A stretch of DNA of 13,558 nucleotides from Firmicutes bacterium UBA6132 (GCA_002435835.1 DIVM01000266.1:40572-54129); one strand, 5' to 3'. Shown: positions 1-7,686, counted from the first letter of the stretch. Notes: generated by a model from the letters alone, not told the origin. Program-made: numbers and translations.

Positions 1-315
1 AAAAATTATCTGGAAGAAGACGAATTAAAAAGTCTTAATCGTATTGTCACGATGTATCTGGATTATGCTGAGGATCAAGCAAGGAGACATATACCAATGC
101 ATATGGCTGATTGGGAAGAAAAGCTAAATTCTTTTCTGAAATTTACAGGAAGAGAAGTGCTGAGTAACTATGGCAAGATAACTTCTGAAATTGCAAAACA
201 ATTAGCAGAAGTACAATATGAGCAATTCGATGCGCATAGAAAAAAACGTGTTGACATTGATATTACCGAAATTGAAAATCATGTTAAGACTGTTGAAACG
301 GAGAAAAGGTCATGA
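1..315 (+). CDS. rhuM: RhuM family protein, C-terminal part (5' end outside window)
   Basis: The reading frame is open from base 1, so only the last 104 residues are visible. An internal ATG at 52 is not the real start, because the family pattern begins before it. The stretch KNYLEEDELKSLNRIVTMYL, followed by DYAEDQA, a DWEEKLNSFLKF block and a GKITSEIAKQLAE helix, matches the C-terminal end of the RhuM (virulence RhuM) family as I know it. The family is named after a Salmonella pathogenicity-island gene, is common in restriction and defence islands, and has no established biochemical role. The fragment is helical and charged, with no membrane segment. Its TGA overlaps the ATG of the downstream res gene (ATGA, 312-315), implying translational coupling and a shared operon. 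A role alongside type III restriction is inference. Confidence 0.85.
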   Translation, partial: KNYLEEDELKSLNRIVTMYLDYAEDQARRHIPMHMADWEEKLNSFLKFTGREVLSNYGKITSEIAKQLAEVQYEQFDAHRKKRVDIDITEIENHVKTVETEKRS

Positions 316-3300
316 AGTTTAATTTTAAAATCCAACAATATCAAACCGAAGCAGTTGATGCCGTTGTAAAAGCATTTTCTGGACATGGATACTATGATAA
401 AGTCAGTTATATACGTGATTTGGGAAAGATAAAGAAAAATACAAATTATCAAATGCAAATAGTTTATGATGAGGAAGAAATTGAATCACTTGACACTGCG
501 TACGATGCTGGCTTTAAAAATAAAGATATATCGCTTACTGATGAACAATTATTAAGAAATATTCAATCAATTCAGACGCTTAATAATATAAAGCTATCAT
601 CTGAACTTGTTAAAGATTTAGGAAAGTGCAGCCTTGATATAGAAATGGAAACTGGTACAGGTAAAACTTATGTATATATTAAGACAATGTTTGAACTTAA
701 CAAGCGCTACGGCTGGAGCAAGTTTATTGTTGTTGTACCATCAATTGCAATACGTGAGGGTGTAAAAAAAAGCTTTGAGATTACCACTGATCATTTTATG
801 GAACTTTACGGTAAAAAAGCACGTTTCTTTATTTACAACAGCTCTAACCTTAATCAACTTGATAATTTCTCAAGTAGCAGCGGTATAAATGTAATGATAA
901 TCAATACTCAAGCATTTGCTTCTTCTTTAAAAGAAGGCGCTAAAAACAAGGAAAGTCGTATCATTTACTCTAAGCGTGATGAATTTGGTTCTCGACGTCC
1001 TATTGATGTTATCAAGGCAAACAGACCGATTATTATTCTTGATGAACCACAGAAAATGGGCGGTGAAGTTACACAAAATGCTTTAAAGAACTTCAATCCC
1101 CTATTTAGCTTAAACTATTCTGCAACACATGCTAAACAGCATAACATTGTGTATGTTCTTGATGCACTTGATGCATATAATAAGCGTTTGGTAAAGAAAA
1201 TTGAGGTTAAAGGCTTTGAAGTTAAAAACTTCCGTGGTACGGATAAGTACCTTTACCTCGAAAGCATAGTACTCTCAAGTAAAAAGCCACCCATGGCTCG
1301 TATTGAGCTTGAAATAGCGTATAACAAATCAATCAACCGTGAACATCGTATTTTAGGTGTTTCGGATAATTTATATTACATTTCAAATGAAATGGAGCAA
1401 TATAAAGGTTTTGTAATTTCGGAAATTGATCCAATCAAAGGTACAGTAACTTTTTCTAATGGCGAGGTAATTCAGAAAGGTGATGTTGTTGGAGATATTT
1501 CTGAAAAGGATATGCGCCGTATTCAGATAAGGGAAACTATCATTTCTCATTTTGAAAAAGAAGAAAAACTGTTCAATATGGGAATTAAAACCCTATCATT
1601 ATTTTTTATTGATGAAGTAGCAAAATACCGTCAATATGATGAAAATGGTGATGAGAAGCTTGGGGAATACGGTGAGATGTTTGAACAGGAATATATAAGT
1701 GTACTAAATGATTTTGTTACATTATTTGATACTCCATATCAAAAATACCTCAAAGAGCATTGTAGTGATGTTTCTGAAACTCACAGAGGATATTTCAGCA
1801 TTGATAAAAAAACAGGGCGAAACGTTGATAGTGCTATAAAACGTGGCAGCGAATTTTCTGATGATATATCAGCATACGATCTTATTCTTAAAAACAAGGA
1901 ACGCTTACTCAGTTTTGGTGAACCTACAAGATTTATCTTCTCACACTCTGCTCTTCGCGAAGGGTGGGATAATCCTAATGTGTTTCAAATTTGCACTTTA
2001 AAACACTCTGACAATCAAACAGCTAAACGTCAAGAGGTTGGGCGGGGCTTACGTTTATGTGTAAACCAATCTGGCAATAGAATGGATTCTGAAACCTGTG
2101 GAGATAGGGTTCATAATATCAATATGTTGACGGTAATAGCAAGCGAAAGCTACAAGAAATTTGTTGCTGATTTACAAACCGATATTAAAACAGTTCTTTA
2201 CGACAGACCATCAAAAGCCACAATGGAATATTTTGAAGGAAAGACTATTATGGTTGATGAGCAACCTATTGTAATTGATGTAAAACAAGCAAAAGCAATT
2301 TATAAATATCTGCTTAAAAATGATTACATTGATGAAGATGATAATGTAACTGAACAATACAGAGATGACCTTGCCAATAATTGTCTTGCAGAACTTCCTG
2401 AAGAAATTAGGCATATGGCAGTAGGTATTCAGGCTCTAATACAGGGAGTATTTGATGAAAGTGTACTTGATGATATGTTTGAGGATGGCAACAAAACTAA
2501 AATACCTGAAAATGAACTCAACGATAACTTCTTTAAAAAAGAGTTTCAGACATTGTGGAATTATATCAATCACAAATATGCATATACTGTTGAATTTGAC
2601 AGCAATGAATTAATTAAAAAATCCATTGCTCACATAAATGATAAATTATTTGTTTCGCGGTTGCAGTATACCGCTTCTGTAGGACAGCAAAAGACAGATA
2701 TGAATGTTTATGAAGTTGAGCAGGGCGATTCATTTTATACTGCTAAAACAAGTACTAAGACTCTGCAACACACTGAAACAAGTAAAATCAAATATGACCT
2801 TATAGGTAAGATTTCAGATGGCACAGTACTCACACGAAAAACGGTAGCTAATATTTTGCAAGGACTCGCTCCGGCTAAAATCTATATGTTTAAAAATAAT
2901 CCTGAAGAATTCATCATGAAGGTTATTAAGTTAATTAAGGAACAAAAAGCTACGATGGTTGTAGAACATATTTCTTATGATCAAATCGAGGGCGAATATG
3001 ACAGTACTATTTTTACAGCAGAAAAACACTCACAGAGTTTTGACAAGGCATTCCGTGCACAAAGGCACATACAAGATTATGTATTTACTGATGGTATTGC
3101 AGAAAAGAGTGTGGAACGCAGATTTGCACAAGACCTTGATATAGCAGATGAAGTATGTGTTTATGCAAAACTACCAAAAGGATTTGCTATACCTACACCA
3201 GTTGGAAATTACTCACCGGACTGGGCAATAGCTTTTAACGAGGGGACTGTAAAGCATATTTATTTTGTAGCAGAAACCAAAGGCACTATGGAAAGTTTAA

Positions 3301-3431
3301 ATCTCCGCCCAATTGAACAAGCAAAAATATCATGTGCTAAAAAACTTTTTAATGAGATTTCTACAAACAAGGTCAAATATCACGATGTTGACAGTTATCA
3401 AAGTTTACTTAATATTATGAATAGTTTGTAA
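312..3431 (+). CDS. res: Type III restriction-modification system, Res subunit (helicase-endonuclease)
   Basis: At 1039 residues this is full length for a type III Res subunit. The protein pairs with a Mod methyltransferase, translocates or diffuses along DNA using ATP, and cuts near unmodified sites. Superfamily 2 motor motifs appear in order: Walker A METGTGKT at 112-119, Walker B DEPQ at 244-247, SAT at 270-272, a motif V-like LREGWDNPN from 548, and motif VI QEVGRGLRL at 574-582. A C-terminal PD-(D/E)XK nuclease site is visible as PD at 969-970 and ETK at 988-990. All key residues are present, so the enzyme looks intact. It is coupled to the RhuM gene by a 4-base overlap. No mod gene is in the window, so recognition specificity cannot be judged. 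In the first third, 11 of 13 arginines use CGN codons, unlike genes to the right, which suggests transfer. Confidence 0.95.
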   Translation: MKFNFKIQQYQTEAVDAVVKAFSGHGYYDKVSYIRDLGKIKKNTNYQMQIVYDEEEIESLDTAYDAGFKNKDISLTDEQLLRNIQSIQTLNNIKLSSELVKDLGKCSLDIEMETGTGKTYVYIKTMFELNKRYGWSKFIVVVPSIAIREGVKKSFEITTDHFMELYGKKARFFIYNSSNLNQLDNFSSSSGINVMIINTQAFASSLKEGAKNKESRIIYSKRDEFGSRRPIDVIKANRPIIILDEPQKMGGEVTQNALKNFNPLFSLNYSATHAKQHNIVYVLDALDAYNKRLVKKIEVKGFEVKNFRGTDKYLYLESIVLSSKKPPMARIELEIAYNKSINREHRILGVSDNLYYISNEMEQYKGFVISEIDPIKGTVTFSNGEVIQKGDVVGDISEKDMRRIQIRETIISHFEKEEKLFNMGIKTLSLFFIDEVAKYRQYDENGDEKLGEYGEMFEQEYISVLNDFVTLFDTPYQKYLKEHCSDVSETHRGYFSIDKKTGRNVDSAIKRGSEFSDDISAYDLILKNKERLLSFGEPTRFIFSHSALREGWDNPNVFQICTLKHSDNQTAKRQEVGRGLRLCVNQSGNRMDSETCGDRVHNINMLTVIASESYKKFVADLQTDIKTVLYDRPSKATMEYFEGKTIMVDEQPIVIDVKQAKAIYKYLLKNDYIDEDDNVTEQYRDDLANNCLAELPEEIRHMAVGIQALIQGVFDESVLDDMFEDGNKTKIPENELNDNFFKKEFQTLWNYINHKYAYTVEFDSNELIKKSIAHINDKLFVSRLQYTASVGQQKTDMNVYEVEQGDSFYTAKTSTKTLQHTETSKIKYDLIGKISDGTVLTRKTVANILQGLAPAKIYMFKNNPEEFIMKVIKLIKEQKATMVVEHISYDQIEGEYDSTIFTAEKHSQSFDKAFRAQRHIQDYVFTDGIAEKSVERRFAQDLDIADEVCVYAKLPKGFAIPTPVGNYSPDWAIAFNEGTVKHIYFVAETKGTMESLNLRPIEQAKISCAKKLFNEISTNKVKYHDVDSYQSLLNIMNSL

Positions 3432-3463
3432 AATTGAGAATGTAATTTTGTAAAAAAAGGAAG

Positions 3464-3490
3464 AAGACATGGGGGCGTTTTACCTGTCTT
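3464..3490. terminator. Weak hairpin after res, possible terminator
   Basis: AAGACA (3464-3469) pairs with TGTCTT (3485-3490), and GG/CC pairing can add to the stem if one T is bulged. It lies 33 bases after the res stop. On the plus strand the following bases (ATAAAAAG) are not a U-tract. Read on the minus strand, a run of seven T follows within about five bases. The sequence therefore fits a minus-direction or bidirectional terminator better than a strong res terminator. Confidence 0.3.
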
Positions 3491-3606
3491 ATAAAAAGAA
3501 ATTTCATAAAAAAGTTAAAATATTTTCAATACAAAATAACATTTAACGATATATAGTAATAGAAGCATTTTTATAAGTAATGTAACAATGAATAAATATA
3601 AAAATA

Positions 3607-3665
3607 AACCCGAAGCAAATTTGCAAAGGTCGGCAGTGAAATGTCGTGAAACGGAATTTTGCTTT
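3607..3665. repeat. Imperfect inverted-repeat cluster, unexplained
   Basis: An outer pair AAGCAAA (3613-3619) and TTTGCTT (3658-3664) encloses a small hairpin CGGCA (3631-3635) / TGTCG (3642-3646) with loop GTGAAA. The left side also contains the exact palindrome GCAAATTTGC (3615-3624). The block is richer in G and C than its surroundings. I do not recognise it as any riboswitch or known RNA family. No gene follows on the plus strand for 1.8 kb, so a 5' leader role on that strand is unlikely. Confidence 0.35.
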
Positions 3666-3768
3666 AAAAGAATTAAACAAAAATTGACATAACAACTTAA
3701 ATTTAAACAATAACCTGAGATGAAGAAAATTTACAAATATTTAGTCATATTATTGCATTAAAATAAAG

Positions 3769-3815
3769 GGGCGCACCATTTTGGCCAATGGTTTTGTGAC
3801 CAAAATGGTGCGTCC
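3769..3815 (-). terminator. Long hairpin downstream of MocR; terminator or REP-like palindrome
   Basis: A 16-base stem pairs 3769-3784 with 3800-3815 around a 15-base loop. The core, CGCACCATTTTGG against CCAAAATGGTGCG, is perfect over 13 pairs. One outer position is G.U on the plus-strand RNA and C/A on the minus-strand RNA. On the minus strand the stem is followed by CCCCTTTATTTTAAT, a moderate U-rich tail, and sits 10 bases past the MocR stop, so a MocR terminator is the simplest reading. The stem is longer than terminators usually need, and the GGGGCGCACC...GGTGCGTCC form resembles dispersed REP palindromes in Clostridia. Confidence 0.6.
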
Positions 3816-3825
3816 ATAAAAATTA

Positions 3826-5202
3826 TTAATTTTCAAATAGAACTTTTCCTAAAATATCTGTAAATTCAGATGTTTTATTTAAATCAATGCCACTGTAGCT
3901 TAAAGAAAATAATATTTTGTTTTCTTTTTTGCTTATGATATTTAAAAGTAACTTATTATTAAAACAATCTTTTATTATTTTTTCTTCGTCTTTGTTTGTT
4001 TTTGCTTCACAAACTATGTGAAGACCAGAATTTGAATTTATTATATCAATTTTATTTTTGAATTTTTTCAAAATGCTATTTGTTAGCATTAAATTTTTTT
4101 TTCTATAAATACGTTTAATTTTTCTTATATGTTTTAACATATATCCTTCTTTCATAAAATTAGCCAAAACTAATTGATCTAATTTTGATGTAGATTGTGT
4201 ATATTTATCTTTAATTTCATAATATCTGTTAAGAAGTTTTTTAGGTATAATTATAAAGCTAATTCTTAAGGATGGCAATAGCATTTTAGAAAAAGAACCC
4301 AGATAAATTACGCAGTCATGTTTATCCAAGCCTTGAAGACATGGTACTGGCATTGCATCATATCTGATTATTGCATCATAATCATCTTCTATTATTAAAC
4401 CATCATTTTTATAAGTATAATCCAAAAGTTCCATTCTTTTATTAACAGGCATTACATTTCCTAAAGGATATTGATGGGATGGACTGATATAAAGTACTTT
4501 TGCATTGCTTTTTTTTAATTCTGAAATAGGAGGAAATCCATTATCGGATACCTCTATGTGTTTTACATCAAATGAATAATCTTCAAATATAAATTGCGCT
4601 TTTTCATAACCAGGTTTTTCTACTGCTGCAGAGTTATAATTTTTTTTAATTATTCCAATTAAAATTCCTAAAAGATATTGACCACCTGCACCTACAATAA
4701 CTTGTTCAGAAGTGGTATTAGCACCCCTCATTGTATTGACAAAGTTTGAAATTTCTTCTCTTAATAATTTTTCTCCTTGAATAGATCCATTATTGTAAAT
4801 ATTAGAACTACGATCCGATATGACTTTGTTATATAATCTTTTCCAAATAGAAATGTCGAAGCTTTCTATATCAACTCCATCATTTAAATATATTGTTTCT
4901 TCCTTTTCTTCTACATTATTTTTAATAACATTTAATTTTTTTTCAAAACTGTACTCACTTAAATTACAAACAAAATATCCTTTCTTAGGCAAGTTTTCAA
5001 TATAACCTTCAGCCACTAACTGATAATATGCATTTTCAATTGTAGTTTTGCTTAAATTTAAAGTTGATGATGCTTCTCTTATGGAAGGAAGTTTTGAATC
5101 TGGTTTTAATAAACCTGATGTAATTTCTGATTTTATATATTCATATAGTTGAATGTAAATTGGCATTTTGCTTTTTTTATCAAATACAGGTGATATTATC
5201 AT
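3826..5202 (-). CDS. MocR-type transcriptional regulator (GntR winged helix + class I aminotransferase domain)
   Basis: This 458-residue protein is an ordinary length for MocR regulators. Residues 8-80 form a GntR winged helix-turn-helix (IYIQLYEYIKSEI, KLPSIREAS, SKTTIENAYYQL, KKGYFV). Residues from about 105 to 458 form a fold-type I aminotransferase domain, with VGAGGQYLLG near 170, PSHQYPLG at 241-248, EDDYD at 272-276 and the PLP-binding lysine K306 in GSFSK. Such proteins bind PLP or a PLP adduct as an effector and control nearby genes; a catalytic role is rare. The start is supported by AGAGG just upstream on the minus strand. It is transcribed away from the pseudouridine synthase operon across a 275-base gap. 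No PLP-synthesis, GABA or amino-acid gene adjoins it, so its target is unknown; self-regulation or control of the divergent operon is inference. Confidence 0.93.
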   Translation of the reverse strand: MIISPVFDKKSKMPIYIQLYEYIKSEITSGLLKPDSKLPSIREASSTLNLSKTTIENAYYQLVAEGYIENLPKKGYFVCNLSEYSFEKKLNVIKNNVEEKEETIYLNDGVDIESFDISIWKRLYNKVISDRSSNIYNNGSIQGEKLLREEISNFVNTMRGANTTSEQVIVGAGGQYLLGILIGIIKKNYNSAAVEKPGYEKAQFIFEDYSFDVKHIEVSDNGFPPISELKKSNAKVLYISPSHQYPLGNVMPVNKRMELLDYTYKNDGLIIEDDYDAIIRYDAMPVPCLQGLDKHDCVIYLGSFSKMLLPSLRISFIIIPKKLLNRYYEIKDKYTQSTSKLDQLVLANFMKEGYMLKHIRKIKRIYRKKNLMLTNSILKKFKNKIDIINSNSGLHIVCEAKTNKDEEKIIKDCFNNKLLLNIISKKENKILFSLSYSGIDLNKTSEFTDILGKVLFEN

Positions 5203-5316
5203 ATTTACCTCTTTATCTGTCTTTTTTATAAATATTGTTTTTAATATTTTAATAAGGTCAGATATATTTTACTATAATATAAGTAAAATTGATATAAATA
5301 TTTTATAATTCCTATA

Positions 5317-5368
5317 TTGAATATTTTACTTATTTTAAATATACAATAAATTTTGGCTGTGATATAAT
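5317..5368 (+). promoter_or_regulatory. Putative tandem promoters for the rluA-type operon
   Basis: Two sigma-A-like candidates overlap. The upstream one is TTGAAT (5317-5322), a 17-base spacer and TATACA (5340-5345). The downstream one is an extended -10, TGATATAAT (5360-5368), with a perfect TATAAT and no good -35. Start sites would fall near 5352 and 5375. The rest of the 275-base gap (5203-5477) is AT-rich. I found no convincing -35/-10 pair for the divergent MocR gene, only a possible -10 (TATAGT on the minus strand, 5271-5276). Confidence 0.45.
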
Positions 5369-5380
5369 AAATACACTTAA

Positions 5381-5420
5381 GACAGGTGTGAATCAAGACG
5401 ATTTGAGGCTTGCACTTGTC
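5381..5420 (+). promoter_or_regulatory. Leader hairpin in the 5' UTR of the rluA-type operon
   Basis: GACAGGTG (5381-5388) pairs with CACTTGTC (5413-5420), seven Watson-Crick pairs plus one G.U. An inner CAAG/CTTG pairing continues the stem past a five-base bulge (TGAAT). The hairpin starts about 6 bases after the likely start of transcription from the extended -10 and ends 57 bases before the ATG. No U-tract follows, so it is not a simple terminator. It could be a 5'-end mRNA stabiliser, a protein-binding leader or, as DNA, an operator. Confidence 0.4.
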
Positions 5421-5477
5421 ATATAATAATTTTGAATTTATGAATAAAAAATACGGAAACATATATACGGAGAAAAA

Positions 5478-6164
5478 ATGGAATTAAAAATAATATATGA
5501 AGATAAATATATACTATGCCTTGAAAAACCACAGGGTATACCAACTCAAAGTGATAAAACAAATGATGAAGATATAATGACAGCTTCTTTAAATTATTTA
5601 AAATCCAATGGAAGCTTGCCATATTTAGGTTTGATACAAAGACTTGATAGACCAGTTGGGGGTGTTTTAGTATTTGCTAAAACGGAATTTGCCAATAAAG
5701 AACTTTCTAAACAAGTTCAAAACAGACAAATTAATAAAGAGTATTTTGCTGTAGTTTGTGGGAAACCTGAAAATGAAACTGAAATGCTACAAGACTATTT
5801 AAAAAAACTTAAAACTATAAATATGTCAAAAGTAACAACAGAAGATGATAAGCTTGGAAAGTTAGCGAAACTTGAATATAAAATGATAGGATCTGTAGAG
5901 ACTGATGAATATGGAATATTATCTTTATTAAAAATTAAATTATTTACTGGAAGGCATCACCAAATAAGACTGCAGCTTTCAAATGCAGGTTTGCCTATTT
6001 GGGGAGACAATAAATACAATAAAATATTTGTGAAAAAAAAGGAATTTACTCAAATAGCTCTTTGGTCCCACAAATTTGGATTTATTCATCCGAAATTAAA
6101 AAAAAATGTGGAATTTGAATCTTTCCCGGGAAATATATACCCATTTAAACTTTTTAAATTTTAA
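5478..6164 (+). CDS. RluA-family RNA pseudouridine synthase
   Basis: Enzymes of this family isomerise specific uridines in rRNA or tRNA to pseudouridine in the cytoplasm. The 228-residue protein has the short form with the catalytic domain only and no N-terminal S4 RNA-binding domain. The N-terminal strand IIYEDKYILCLEKPQGIPTQ is typical. The catalytic motif is QRLDRPVGGVLVFAKT, with the nucleophilic Asp at 57; the usual His before RLD is Gln here. HHQIRLQLSNAGLPIWGDNKY near 160-180 is the second conserved block. The ATG at 5478 is preceded by CGGAGAAAAA, a good ribosome binding site. It opens a co-directional cluster, and the next gene starts 25 bases after its stop. Which RNA site it modifies cannot be told from sequence. 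Confidence 0.92.
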   Translation: MELKIIYEDKYILCLEKPQGIPTQSDKTNDEDIMTASLNYLKSNGSLPYLGLIQRLDRPVGGVLVFAKTEFANKELSKQVQNRQINKEYFAVVCGKPENETEMLQDYLKKLKTINMSKVTTEDDKLGKLAKLEYKMIGSVETDEYGILSLLKIKLFTGRHHQIRLQLSNAGLPIWGDNKYNKIFVKKKEFTQIALWSHKFGFIHPKLKKNVEFESFPGNIYPFKLFKF

Positions 6165-6189
6165 AATATTTTTTATGAAAGGATACATT

Positions 6190-6996
6190 ATGTATAATAT
6201 TAAAGAAGTAGATAACTTAAAATATTTAACATTTCCATCATTAGAAAAACAAAATGATTTGTTTCATTGTTTTACAACAAGATATGGTGGAGTAAGTGAA
6301 GGATGTTTTTCTTCTATGAATCTTGCCCTCGTTACAAATGATGACATGAAAAATGTATATAAAAATTATGAAATTTTATGTGAAAAATTATCTTTAAATC
6401 AACATGATATGGTTCGAACTTATCAAACTCATACAGCAAATATAAGATATGCAACTGATGAAGATAAAGGGAAGTTTTTTGATGAAATTCCCGGTTATAT
6501 AGATGTGGATGGTTTAATAACTGATAAAAAAAATATTGCTTTAACTACATGTCATGGTGACTGTACACCAATTTATTTTTATGATCCAATTAAAAAAATC
6601 ATAGGAATGGCACATGCAGGTTGGAAAGGAACTGTTCAAAATATTGCTGGTAACATGGTAAAAAAATTCAAAAATGATTTTAATTCAAATTCAAAGGATA
6701 TTATTACAGTAATAGGACCTTCACTTTGTCAGAGTTGTTTCGAAGTAGATGAAGATGTTAAAGATGTTTTTATAGATACGGATATAAATTTCAAGAATTA
6801 TATGATTGCAAAAGGAAAGAAATATCATTTTGATTTGTGGGAAATAAATAAATATTTAATGATGCAGGAAGGAATCTTAGCAGAAAATATTGAAATAAGC
6901 CGATTATGTACTAAATGCAATAATGATATGTTTTTTTCCCATAGAGGACAAAAGGGTATGCGAGGTTTAATGATTGGAATTATTATGATTAAATAA
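6190..6996 (+). CDS. pgeF: Peptidoglycan editing factor PgeF / YlmD-type laccase-domain protein
   Basis: This is a 268-residue member of the former DUF152 (copper-oxidase/laccase domain) family. Members have been described as polyphenol oxidases, as purine nucleoside-processing enzymes, and in E. coli YfiH as an editing factor that keeps L-Ser out of peptidoglycan precursors. The metal-site residues are visible: H81 in YQTH, C125 in CHGDC, and H142 in HAGWKGT. The 17-residue Cys-His spacing fits the family. GPSLCQSCFEVD and CTKCNNDMFFSHRG are the expected C-terminal blocks. I chose ATG 6190 because GAAAGGA lies at 6177-6183 with proper spacing and the family N-terminus begins there. A frame open from 6106 would overlap the previous gene and add 28 unrelated residues. 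The position between an RNA enzyme and an HD protein is consistent with one operon. Confidence 0.92.
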   Translation: MYNIKEVDNLKYLTFPSLEKQNDLFHCFTTRYGGVSEGCFSSMNLALVTNDDMKNVYKNYEILCEKLSLNQHDMVRTYQTHTANIRYATDEDKGKFFDEIPGYIDVDGLITDKKNIALTTCHGDCTPIYFYDPIKKIIGMAHAGWKGTVQNIAGNMVKKFKNDFNSNSKDIITVIGPSLCQSCFEVDEDVKDVFIDTDINFKNYMIAKGKKYHFDLWEINKYLMMQEGILAENIEISRLCTKCNNDMFFSHRGQKGMRGLMIGIIMIK

Positions 6997-7023
6997 ATTT
7001 AAAAATAAATAGTGAGGAAACTA

Positions 7024-7686
7024 ATGATAAATTTTGAAGATATAAAAAATAGTAATGAAATAAAAACTTATATAAGTAAAGCAGATGAATCTTTAATATC
7101 ATTAGGATATACAGAGCATTCATTTGCTCATGTAACTAAAGTTGCAACTGTTGCAAATGAAATTCTTGCTAAACTTGGGGAATATGATGAAAGAACATTG
7201 GAACTTGCAAGTATAGCAGGTTATATGCACGATATAGGCAATGTTGTAAATAGAGTTGATCACGCCCAAAGCGGTGCTATTATGGCTTTTCGTATATTAG
7301 ATAAAATGGGTATGGATGTTTCTGAAATAGCTAAAGTAATATCAGCAATAGGAAATCATGATGAGTCAACAGCAGTACCGGTTAATGAAGTTGCTGCAGC
7401 GATTATTATGGCTGATAAAAGTGATGTAAGACGTTCAAGAGTAAGAAACAGAGATTTTGCTACATTTGATATTCATGACAGAGTTAATTATTCTGTAGAA
7501 CATTCAAGTTTAAATTTAGATGTAAATAAAAAAGAAATTGCTCTTAATTTAACTATAGATACTAAAATATGCGCAGTTATGGATTATTTTGAAATATTTT
7601 TACAAAGAATGCTTTTATGCAGAAGAGCAGCAGAGTTTTTAAAATTAAGATTTAAATTAATTATTAATGATGTAGAATTGTTATAA
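7024..7686 (+). CDS. HD-domain phosphohydrolase
   Basis: This 220-residue soluble protein has the metal-dependent HD signature: H36, the H69-D70 pair in the sequence MHDIGN, H80 and H112 (NHDE), and a following Asp at 131 or 134 in ADKSDV. Such enzymes hydrolyse phosphate esters, often nucleotides or cyclic nucleotides, but the substrate here is not indicated. The C-terminal segment (DYFEIFLQRMLLCRRAAEFL) continues in a conserved helical tail seen in clostridial relatives. The start at 7024 is preferred over GTG 7012, because GAGG at 7014-7017 is the ribosome binding site for the ATG and would lie inside a GTG-started gene. It begins 27 bases after pgeF. The spacing supports co-transcription with pgeF and the ABC-F gene. 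Confidence 0.86.
   Translation: MINFEDIKNSNEIKTYISKADESLISLGYTEHSFAHVTKVATVANEILAKLGEYDERTLELASIAGYMHDIGNVVNRVDHAQSGAIMAFRILDKMGMDVSEIAKVISAIGNHDESTAVPVNEVAAAIIMADKSDVRRSRVRNRDFATFDIHDRVNYSVEHSSLNLDVNKKEIALNLTIDTKICAVMDYFEIFLQRMLLCRRAAEFLKLRFKLIINDVELL

Larger units (their letters stand above)
3432..3825. other. Non-coding junction between the restriction island and MocR
   Basis: No credible coding frame or tRNA is visible in these 394 bases. The stretch is very AT-rich except for three inverted-repeat clusters: 3464-3490, about 3607-3665, and 3769-3815. It separates the CGN-rich res gene from the AGA-rich chromosomal genes, so it may be the edge of the acquired island. I see no clear direct-repeat attachment site and no transposase remnant. 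Confidence 0.6.

Noticed and set aside
2211..2414. 67-codon minus-strand open frame inside res
   Set aside because: It lies wholly inside the well-supported res gene, has low-complexity Phe/Ile-rich translation and no recognisable ribosome binding site.
312..3431. Res as a type I HsdR subunit
   Set aside because: The C-terminal PD...ETK nuclease placed after the helicase and the METGTGKT/DEPQ motifs fit type III Res; HsdR has its nuclease at the N-terminus.
4820..5005. 61-codon plus-strand open frame opposite MocR
   Set aside because: Antisense to the conserved winged-helix coding region, with a low-complexity product and no independent support.
5241..5622. Two overlapping minus-strand open frames in the divergent gap and start of the pseudouridine synthase
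   Set aside because: Their translations are Tyr/Ile/Leu/Phe-rich from AT-rich DNA, overlap the promoter and hairpin and the N-terminus of a real gene, and lack ribosome binding sites.
6106..6189. Upstream extension of pgeF to ATG 6106
   Set aside because: It overlaps the previous gene, adds residues unlike the family, and ATG 6190 has a properly spaced GAAAGGA.
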